A model generated the notes under the pieces. The model made no database searches. It was given only the letters and a program-made list of their open reading frames with translations, and was not told where the DNA came from. Positions 1 through 4,737 of a stretch of 6,597 bases of DNA are shown in pieces. Each line of letters starts with the position of its first letter. The stretch's first letter is position 1. A program made the translations under genes and the position numbers. Origin of the DNA: Psychromonas sp. (GTDB taxonomy: Bacteria; Pseudomonadota; Gammaproteobacteria; Enterobacterales; Psychromonadaceae); assembly GCA_023145575.1 (NCBI GenBank), contig JAGLDN010000298.1:1-6597 (forward strand). The letters run 5' to 3'.

Positions 1-85
1 ATTATTGTAACGTAGTCTTGGTTTTGAGCTTGTGCCCTGCAGGGCAAGGCAAGCCAACTAGAAACGACCTGCGTTGTTATAAAAT
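1..85 (-). repeat. Dispersed repeat copy C, inverted, cut by the window edge
   Basis: Read on the minus strand, this stretch matches the first part of repeat copy B (about 2677-2770). It starts with the 10-mer attttataac (minus strand of 76-85). It then has ccttgccct followed by a short palindrome and caa.ctc. It ends with acgttacaataat (minus strand of 1-13) against acgttataataat at 2758-2770, 12 of 13 identical. The interior is diverged and shorter than B by about nine bases. It contains a perfect 12-bp palindrome, gccctgcagggc (34-45). The rest of the copy would lie to the left of the window. I do not recognise the family. Confidence 0.55.
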
Positions 86-149
86 CTCTATGTAGAATAA
101 CTACTTAGGAACTAAAGACTTTATTTTAATTCAATACAAGACTCTCTAT

Positions 150-378
150 GTCGAAATTTTATAACATTGTTGATTGGTAGAAGATGTCTTGCTCGTTTTG
201 CTCTAACTCGGCTTTTGTTCAATCCAGAGCAGCCTTGCACTCAACAATCGAAAAGGGAGTAACCAATTAAGAATTAATATTTTTCCGTTATTTATACCTA
301 AAATGATGAACGCAGCTAGTAGCTAATAGTTCATCGATGAAATGTTGCGCCTCATTCTGCTTATCGAGTTGTGCCTGA
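150..378 (+). repeat. Dispersed repeat copy A
   Basis: This is the direct-orientation partner of copy B (2671-2895). Three conserved blocks keep the same order. 150-179 against 2671-2700 is 28 of 30 identical. 259-290 against 2781-2812 is 28 of 32 identical. 329-378 against 2845-2895 is about 75% identical with one indel and ends in a perfect match, ttgtgcctga. Between blocks two and three both copies carry a hairpin of different sequence. Similarity may resume at ttcctgat (410-417), which matches 2986-2993 if copy B has about 60 extra bases. No open frame is shared between the copies, so a non-coding element is more likely than a decayed gene. The family is not recognised. Confidence 0.75.
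305..335 (+). other. Hairpin inside repeat copy A
   Basis: A perfect 7-bp inverted repeat, gatgaac (305-311) and gttcatc (329-335), encloses a smaller one, agct-agt-agct (314-324). It occupies the same place in the repeat as the 11-bp hairpin of copy B, but the arm sequences differ. No T-tract follows, so it is not a typical intrinsic terminator. Confidence 0.5.
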
Positions 379-403
379 TGTTTCATTTTGTGTTAAATAA
401 GGA

Positions 404-432
404 TTTACATTCCTGATGATCCAATCTATTAC
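404..432 (+). promoter_or_regulatory. Candidate sigma-70-type promoter for ispE
   Basis: TTTACA (404-409, 5 of 6 to the -35 consensus) is followed after 17 bases by TATTAC (427-432, 4 of 6 to the -10 consensus). Transcription would start near 439, leaving a leader of about 100 nt before ispE. In this AT-rich DNA such matches arise easily by chance, so it is a candidate only. Confidence 0.35.
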
Positions 433-537
433 ATCAATTTTATGCCGAGGATCACCGCACTATTTACCTTGCTGATTTTTTGCTTTCAAGTACCATATAT
501 ATAGTTTGATCAATTTAAAGAAAGGCTTCAATATACG

Positions 538-1395
538 ATGATAAACCAGACTATTCGCTGGCCTGCTCCAGCAAAATTAAATTTATTTTTATATGTTAAT
601 GGTCAGAGGTCGGATGGCTACCACAACCTGCAAACTCTTTTTCAATTTATAGATTGTTGTGATCATCTCAGCATTAGCTCAAATAAAACTAATAAAATCT
701 CCATTTCCCCTTCAATTGAAGGTCTCGCCAATCACGATAATTTAATTTACAAAGCCGCCATGTTATTAAAACCATTTGCACAAAAAAATGCAGGTGCAGA
801 TATTCATCTTGAAAAAAACATACCGATGGGTGCTGGACTCGGAGGTGGATCATCTGATGCTGCAACAACGTTGGTTGCTTTGAATTATCACTGGAAACTA
901 GGACTCGACAATAAAAGCCTTGCTGAAATTGGGCTTCAACTAAGCGCTGATATTCCTATTTTTGTTTATGGTAAGTCGGCTATTGGAGAAGGCATCGGTG
1001 AAAAACTAACGAGCGCAACACCAGTTGAAAATTATTATGTCATTGCGCGACCAAGCTACCAAATTTCATCCGCTAGCATATTTAACAATAAATATCTGAT
1101 CCGTAATACAAAAAAACGATCACATCAAGAATTAATGCAACATAAATGGCAAAATGATTGTGAAAATTGTGTTAAAAAAAAATATTCTGAGGTTGCCAAG
1201 ATCATAGACTGGTTGATAGAATACGCACCGACACGTTTAACAGGTACTGGTGCATGTGTATTTAGTACATTTACAACCGCGGAGCAAGCAATAAACATAT
1301 TTGATAAAGCCCCTACGTGGTTAAATGCATTTAACACACATGGGTTAAATAATTCACCATTAAATAAATTATTATCGACTTTACAATCAAGATAG
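538..1395 (+). CDS. ispE: 4-diphosphocytidyl-2-C-methyl-D-erythritol kinase
   Basis: IspE phosphorylates the 2-hydroxyl of CDP-methylerythritol with ATP, the fourth step of the cytoplasmic MEP pathway to isopentenyl diphosphate. The 285-residue product matches the E. coli enzyme (283) from end to end. Visible GHMP-kinase features are the N-terminal WPAPAKLNLFLYV strand with the catalytic Lys13, the ATP-binding glycine loop MGAGLGGGSSDAA (97-109), ADIPIF with the catalytic Asp138, and the C-terminal LTGTGACVF motif. The ATG start follows AAAGG (521-525) at a rather long 12-nt spacing and agrees with the family N terminus. A run of nine A (1174-1182) is a possible slippage site, but the frame is intact. 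The gene stands alone between two non-coding gaps and is co-directional with prs, as in many Gammaproteobacteria. Confidence 0.97.
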   Translation: MINQTIRWPAPAKLNLFLYVNGQRSDGYHNLQTLFQFIDCCDHLSISSNKTNKISISPSIEGLANHDNLIYKAAMLLKPFAQKNAGADIHLEKNIPMGAGLGGGSSDAATTLVALNYHWKLGLDNKSLAEIGLQLSADIPIFVYGKSAIGEGIGEKLTSATPVENYYVIARPSYQISSASIFNNKYLIRNTKKRSHQELMQHKWQNDCENCVKKKYSEVAKIIDWLIEYAPTRLTGTGACVFSTFTTAEQAINIFDKAPTWLNAFNTHGLNNSPLNKLLSTLQSR

Positions 1396-1413
1396 CCATT
1401 AGATCAGCATTGC

Positions 1414-1441
1414 TTAACAAACAACAACTAGAGAATATATA
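1414..1441 (+). promoter_or_regulatory. Candidate promoter for prs
   Basis: TTAACA (1414-1419, 5 of 6 to the -35 consensus) is followed after 16 bases by TATATA (1436-1441, 4 of 6 to the -10 consensus). The predicted start falls inside the palindrome at 1445-1461. A second TATAAA (1543-1548) nearer to prs lacks a good -35 box. The gap between ispE and prs is long enough for prs to have its own promoter, but the match is moderate. Confidence 0.3.
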
Positions 1442-1444
1442 AAA

Positions 1445-1461
1445 ACAGTGATAATCACTGT
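1445..1461. promoter_or_regulatory. Operator-like palindrome before prs
   Basis: A perfect 7-bp inverted repeat, acagtga-taa-tcactgt, lies just downstream of a candidate -10 box. No T-run follows, so a terminator for ispE is unlikely. Its size and place fit a dimeric regulator site or a short leader hairpin. It does not resemble the E. coli PurR box known upstream of prs. The regulator is unknown. Confidence 0.35.
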
Positions 1462-1584
1462 AAGTCTCTGTTATATAAATAAAATTAATAACCAAAAAAC
1501 ATCTTTTTTATTCCTAAAAGGATTCATTATTAATTTAATTGGTATAAAATTTAATATCATTGATAAAGAGGTTCAACGTAACTT

Positions 1585-2520
1585 ATGAAACTATTTGCAG
1601 GTAATGCAACCCCAGACTTAGCACAAAAAATTGCTGAGCGACTTTTTATAAAACTAGGAGACGCTCATGTAGGGAGATTTAGTGATGGTGAAATTAATGT
1701 ACAGATAAATGAAAATATTCGTGGCGCAGATGTTTTTATAATCCAATCGACATGTGCACCAACCAATAACAACCTAATGGAATTAATCGTCATGATTGAT
1801 GCGCTTCGACGTGCATCTGCAGGCCGCATTACTGCTGTCATACCTTATTTTGGATATGCGCGTCAAGATCGACGTGTACGCTCTAGTCGTGTACCAATAA
1901 CAGCCAAAGTAGTTGCAGATTTCCTATCAACTGTTGGTGTAGATCGCGTTGTTACTGTCGATTTACACGCAGAACAAATTCAAGGTTTCTTCGATGTCCC
2001 TGTTGATAATGTATTTGCAAGTCCCGTATTGCTACAGGATATGCTAGAGAAAAAAATTAAAAATCCAATGATAGTTTCGCCTGACATTGGCGGTGTTGTA
2101 CGCGCTCGCGCGCACGCCAAATTATTAAATGATGCGGATTTAGCAATTATTGATAAGCGTCGCCCAAAGGTTAATGTTGCGCAAGTAATGAATATAATCG
2201 GTGATGTGTCAGGTCGCAACTGTATCATTGTTGATGACATGATCGATACTGGGAGCACATTATGCCAAGCAGCGGCGGCGCTTAAAGAGCGTGGCGCATT
2301 ATCTGTTTATGCTTATGCCACACACGCCGTATTCTCAGGAAATGCGCCTGCGAACATCTCAAATTCAGTCATTGATGAATTTATTGTGACGGATTCTATT
2401 ACATTGTCAGCAGAAGTAATTGCAACGGGGAGAGTAAAACAACTTAGCTTAAGCACAATGCTTGCTGAAGTTATCCGCCGCGTAGGCAATGAAGAATCTA
2501 TTTCAGCGATGTTTCATTAA
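1585..2520 (+). CDS. prs: Ribose-phosphate pyrophosphokinase (PRPP synthetase)
   Basis: Prs transfers the pyrophosphate of ATP to ribose 5-phosphate in the cytoplasm. The product, PRPP, feeds purine, pyrimidine, NAD, histidine and tryptophan synthesis. The 311-residue protein is close to E. coli Prs (315) throughout. It has FSDGEINVQI (32-41), the ATP-binding GYARQDRR region (90-97), the cation-binding signature DLHAEQIQGFFDVPVDN (126-142) with His128, the flexible-loop DKRRPK (190-195), the PRPP-binding loop VDDMIDTGST (216-225) and the class I C terminus NEESISAMF. The loop reads DTGST where E. coli has DTGGT, a mild change. The ATG follows AAAGAGG (1565-1571) at a long 13-nt spacing, and the start agrees with the family. 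No tRNA gene is seen between ispE and prs. Confidence 0.98.
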   Translation: MKLFAGNATPDLAQKIAERLFIKLGDAHVGRFSDGEINVQINENIRGADVFIIQSTCAPTNNNLMELIVMIDALRRASAGRITAVIPYFGYARQDRRVRSSRVPITAKVVADFLSTVGVDRVVTVDLHAEQIQGFFDVPVDNVFASPVLLQDMLEKKIKNPMIVSPDIGGVVRARAHAKLLNDADLAIIDKRRPKVNVAQVMNIIGDVSGRNCIIVDDMIDTGSTLCQAAAALKERGALSVYAYATHAVFSGNAPANISNSVIDEFIVTDSITLSAEVIATGRVKQLSLSTMLAEVIRRVGNEESISAMFH

Positions 2521-2670
2521 TACCGATAAGCATGTAACTTAATGGTGAAAAGTAAACAACAGACATTGTACCGAAGGAGTCGATATAACATTGCCCTCTC
2601 GATGATGGCCGCAGGTAATTATCTAAGGTCGAATTAAAATAAGAACTTTAATTTTTAACTGTCGCACTCC

Positions 2671-2895
2671 GTCGAAATTTTATAACGTTGTTCATTGGTA
2701 CAAGTGACCTTGCCCTACGAGGGACAATCTCGACTTATTATGAACAAAAGCCACACCACGTTATAATAATCAGCAAGTGAATAACCAATTGATAATTAAT
2801 ATTTTTTCGTTAATTAAACCGATTGACGACAAGTTCTGTCAATCGGTTATCGGTCGAATATTGAACCTTATTCTGTTTATGGATCTTGTGCCTGA
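2671..2895 (+). repeat. Dispersed repeat copy B
   Basis: This copy has the same orientation and block order as copy A (150-378), and its 2677-2770 part also matches inverted copy C (1-85). The left end is gtcgaaattttataac, the middle block is ataaccaatt..aattaatatttttt (2781-2806), and the right block ends in ttgtgcctga. It carries the strongest hairpin of the family (2817-2848). Weak similarity to copy A may run on to about 3025, with about 60 extra bases in B that include the promoter palindrome. The family is not recognised. No transposase, terminal repeats or clear target duplication are visible. Confidence 0.75.
2817..2848 (+). other. Perfect 11-bp hairpin inside repeat copy B
   Basis: aaccgattgac (2817-2827) and gtcaatcggtt (2838-2848) form a perfect 11-bp stem with a 10-nt loop. 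Neither strand has a T-tract directly after the stem, which argues against an intrinsic terminator for prs. It is more likely a structural part of the repeat. Confidence 0.65.
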
Positions 2896-2940
2896 CAAAG
2901 CATTTTTACGTCACGGGGGCATTATATAAGTATTTTTTAT

Positions 2941-2969
2941 TTGTAAAATTTTACAAGGCAAGTTATAAT
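2941..2969 (+). promoter_or_regulatory. Promoter upstream of rplY with overlapping palindrome
   Basis: TTGTAA (2941-2946, 4 of 6) and a consensus TATAAT (2964-2969) are separated by exactly 17 bases, the best promoter-like pair in the window. The -35 box is the first part of a perfect 16-bp palindrome, TTGTAAAATTTTACAA (2941-2956), which looks like a repressor operator. Transcription would start near 2976 and give a leader of about 387 nt for rplY. The regulator is unknown. Confidence 0.5.
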
Positions 2970-2970
2970 A

Positions 2971-3033
2971 ATGCGCGTTTTTATCTTCCTGATAATAATT
3001 GCATTAAAGCTAGGCGGACTATTACGCAGATAA
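2971..3033 (+). CDS. Doubtful small ORF, 20-residue hydrophobic peptide
   Basis: An ATG opens a 20-codon frame, MRVFIFLIIIALKLGGLLRR, ending at TAA. It has the make-up of a short membrane peptide with a positive end, but it resembles no family I know. Only a weak AAGG (2955-2958) lies upstream. The best promoter in this gap has its -10 box directly before this ATG, so its transcript would start inside the ORF. A chance frame or a gene remnant is about as likely as a real gene. Confidence 0.15.
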   Translation: MRVFIFLIIIALKLGGLLRR

Positions 3034-3170
3034 AATAAACCAATTTAAGGTTAAAATTACAATTTATTTACTAATAAACCTAAATTCTGGGCTAAGACAA
3101 ACTTTTCAAACTGGCTTATTTGCATCTATTTCTGCGTTAAATGTCCTCTTAGAATTGCCTACTCTTTACG

Positions 3171-3340
3171 GATCAATTTACATTGATCTGAGCAACAATT
3201 ATAGCCCTAGATACATATTAATGATAAATAACATCGCTCATTAACCCGAAGTCAGGTTAAATAAATATCACAGAGCTACGAAGTGGTTTTATCTGGTCGC
3301 AAGATAAAGTCTATTTTAAATTTCAAGTTATCTAACTTGA
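3171..3340 (+). promoter_or_regulatory. Structured leader of rplY: four small stem-loops
   Basis: Four perfect inverted repeats follow one another. They are gatcaat-ttac-attgatc (3171-3188), ttaacc-8 nt-ggttaa (3241-3260), tttatct-7 nt-agataaa (3288-3308) and tcaagtta-tc-taacttga (3323-3340). The last ends 10 bases before the rplY ribosome binding site. L25 of E. coli is known to repress its own translation, so an RNA-level control element is possible here, but no known leader fold is recognised. AT-rich DNA gives some such hairpins by chance. Confidence 0.35.
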
Positions 3341-3350
3341 TCTTCACTAC

Positions 3351-3355
3351 TGGAG
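3351..3355 (+). promoter_or_regulatory. Ribosome binding site for the upstream rplY start
   Basis: TGGAG stands 7 bases before ATG 3363, a normal spacing. It supports translation from this ATG and so the N-terminal extension of L25. Confidence 0.6.
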
Positions 3356-3362
3356 TTACACC

Positions 3363-4100
3363 ATGTCTATTGAAGCAAAATCAAAAACAAATAAAATCCA
3401 AGAGGAAGGTGCGAGCCGCCCCCTTCGGCGCACAAGTTTAGTGCCAACATTAGTAGCAAAAATCCGTACAGACATGAGAAAGAGCGCAAACCGCCGTCTT
3501 CGACTCGCTGACTTAGTACCAGCAATCGTATACGGTGCTGGAAAAGATCCAGTCTCTATTACACTTGAACAAAAAGAACTGCGTAAAGTTGAAGTAATCG
3601 AAGCGTTTTATTCTTCAATACTTGAACTTGACATTGACGGTACTGTAGAGCAAGTTATTCTAAAAGATATCCAACGTCACGCGTTTAAAGAGCTCATTCA
3701 ACATTTAGATCTTTTACGTGTTGATGTCACTACAAAACTTCAAATGGTAGTGCCAATACACTTCATCAACGCAAATGAATCTAGAGCCGTTAAAGAAGGC
3801 GGTGTTGTTTCGCACATTGCAAACGATGTTGAGATTTCTTGCATGCCTTCTGATTTACCTTCATTTATTGAGGTTGATCTATCGGCAGTTGAAATGGGTG
3901 TCGCTGTACATCTTTCTGATATAACACTACCAACGGGAGTTGAATCCATTGAACTGGCAAAAGGAGAAGCACATAATCTTCCAATCGCAATCATTGCAAT
4001 GCCTAAGCAAAGTGAAAAACTAGACATCGATACAGAAGATGAAACTGAGACCGAGACCGAAACTGAAACGAGCACAAAAACAAAAGAGGATACTAAATAG
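3363..4100 (+). CDS. rplY: 50S ribosomal protein L25, long Ctc/TL5 type
   Basis: L25 binds 5S rRNA in the central protuberance of the 50S subunit. The 245-residue product has the family's RNA-binding beta-barrel from about residue 30, with IRTDMRKSANRRLRLADLVPAIVYG (34-58) and the KDIQRHAFKELIQHLDLLRVDV region. A second beta domain of the Ctc/TL5 type follows, with VPIHFINANESRAVKEGGVV and LPTGVESIEL. The tail (from about 218) is acidic and contains five Glu-Thr repeats. About 26-30 residues precede the usual N terminus. They include ASRPLRRTSLVPTLV (17-31), which resembles ANRRLRLADLVPAIV (42-56). ATG 3363 has a ribosome binding site, but GTG 3441 would give a 219-residue protein of more usual start. 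The gene leads a unit with pth and ychF. Confidence 0.95.
   Translation: MSIEAKSKTNKIQEEGASRPLRRTSLVPTLVAKIRTDMRKSANRRLRLADLVPAIVYGAGKDPVSITLEQKELRKVEVIEAFYSSILELDIDGTVEQVILKDIQRHAFKELIQHLDLLRVDVTTKLQMVVPIHFINANESRAVKEGGVVSHIANDVEISCMPSDLPSFIEVDLSAVEMGVAVHLSDITLPTGVESIELAKGEAHNLPIAIIAMPKQSEKLDIDTEDETETETETETSTKTKEDTK
3401..3443 (+). promoter_or_regulatory. Possible hairpin-bridged internal start in rplY
   Basis: AGAGGAAG (3401-3408), a strong Shine-Dalgarno-like sequence, is followed directly by a GC-rich hairpin. GTGC and GCCG (3409-3412, 3415-3418) pair with CGGC and GCAC (3426-3433), with a 2-nt bulge and a 7-nt loop. GTG 3441 comes 7 bases after the hairpin. If the hairpin folds, the spacing between Shine-Dalgarno and GTG becomes normal. 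This start would remove the odd N-terminal extension. The Shine-Dalgarno match may also be only Glu and Gly codons, so this is a hypothesis. Confidence 0.25.
4041..4070 (+). repeat. Hexanucleotide tandem repeat in the rplY tail
   Basis: Five tandem copies of GARACY (gaaact, gagacc, gagacc, gaaact, and a last gaaacg) encode Glu-Thr five times in the acidic C-terminal tail. The unit is two codons long, so changes in copy number would keep the frame. Confidence 0.8.
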
Positions 4101-4102
4101 TC

Positions 4103-4696
4103 GTGTCAACAAGAATCAAATTGTTGGTGGGCTTGGCTAATCCAGGCCCAGATTACGCACAAACAAGACATAATGCAGGACACTGGTATATTAATCAACT
4201 TGCCGCTCAAGAAAATATCCAATTAAAAGCCGAAGCAAAATTCTATGGACTGACAGCTCGTATACAAATTGCAGACAATGACATTCGCTTACTGGTTCCT
4301 ACTACCTTTATGAATTTAAGTGGAAAAGCCGTAGTTGCAATCAGTCACTTTTATCGTATTGATCCCGATGAAATCCTTGTTGCACATGATGATCTTGATC
4401 TTCCGCCAGGCACTGCAAAATTTAAACTCGGTGGTGGCCACGCTGGACATAATGGTTTAAAAGATATAATCAATAAGCTTGGCAATAACAATAATTTCTA
4501 TCGATTGCGCATTGGCATAGGTCGCCCTCAATATCGCAACAACCTCAGCGATTATGTACTTGGGAAACCGCCCAAACCAGCACTAGATTTAATAGATCAA
4601 AGTATCAATGAAGCCAAACGTTGCACGGCAATTTTAGCGCAAGATGGCTTACAAAAAGCAATGAATTGCTTGCACTGTTTTAATGCTCAAAAATAA
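4103..4696 (+). CDS. pth: Peptidyl-tRNA hydrolase
   Basis: Pth cleaves the ester bond of peptidyl-tRNAs that drop off the ribosome, which recycles tRNA in the cytoplasm. The 197-residue product matches E. coli Pth (194) along its length. Active-site residues are present: Asn13 in GLANPG, the catalytic His23 in TRHNAG, Asn71 in TFMNLSG, Asp96 in VAHDDLDLPPG, and Asn117 in GGGHAGHNGLKD. FYRLRIGIGRP and the YVLGK segment follow as usual. The start is GTG, two bases after the rplY stop. This fits the family N terminus, and no ATG alternative exists nearby. GAGG (4086-4089), inside the end of rplY, lies 13 bases upstream, so translation is probably coupled to rplY. Confidence 0.97.
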   Translation: MSTRIKLLVGLANPGPDYAQTRHNAGHWYINQLAAQENIQLKAEAKFYGLTARIQIADNDIRLLVPTTFMNLSGKAVVAISHFYRIDPDEILVAHDDLDLPPGTAKFKLGGGHAGHNGLKDIINKLGNNNNFYRLRIGIGRPQYRNNLSDYVLGKPPKPALDLIDQSINEAKRCTAILAQDGLQKAMNCLHCFNAQK

Positions 4697-4737
4697 CAAA
4701 TAGAGCGCCCCAAAATTAGCAAATAAAGGAAATACTC

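Larger units (their letters stand above)
1..537. other. Gene-free stretch upstream of ispE
   Basis: No convincing coding region or tRNA is visible on either strand. The stretch holds inverted repeat copy C (1-85), a 64-bp spacer with no recognised content, direct repeat copy A (from 150) and a candidate promoter (404-432). The nonamer tctctatgt occurs at 85-93 and again at 143-151, next to the facing ends of copies C and A. lolB, which lies upstream of ispE in E. coli and relatives, is not found here. It is either farther left or absent. Confidence 0.6.
2521..3362. other. Large 842-bp non-coding region between prs and rplY
   Basis: The first 150 bases show no terminator, tRNA or ORF that I can support. 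Then come repeat copy B (2671-2895), a palindrome-overlapped promoter (2941-2969), a doubtful 20-codon ORF (2971-3033), about 130 bases with no recognised content, and four small stem-loops (3171-3340) just before the rplY ribosome binding site. Related bacteria often have a much shorter gap here, so the region looks expanded by repeat insertion or gene decay. No decayed gene can be named. Confidence 0.6.

Noticed and set aside
148..180. 10-codon ORF starting at the left end of repeat copy A (MSKFYNIVDW)
   Set aside because: The ATG is not kept in copy B, where the frame reads SKFYNVVHWYK and stops. There is no ribosome binding site, so it is better explained as part of the repeat.
1125..1337. 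Antisense open frame inside ispE
   Set aside because: It lies wholly within a clearly coding gene, has no ribosome binding site and resembles no family.
1396..1584. Search for a tRNA-Gln between ispE and prs
   Set aside because: No TPsiC-like GGTTCGAATCC block or acceptor stem pair could be found.
1980..2258. Antisense open frame inside prs
   Set aside because: It is a shadow of a strongly conserved gene, with low-complexity composition and no independent support.
2578..2640. gtcga-plus-AT motifs at 2579 and 2630 as further degenerate repeat ends
   Set aside because: The match is only five to eight bases and gives no ordered alignment to the repeat copies.
2817..2848. 11-bp hairpin as rho-independent terminator of prs
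   Set aside because: There is no T-tract on either side, it lies about 300 bases from prs, and it belongs to the repeat element.
3740..4075. Antisense frame with a long Ser-Val run opposite the rplY tail
   Set aside because: The Ser-Val run is the complement of the Glu-Thr hexamer repeat. Nothing else supports a gene.
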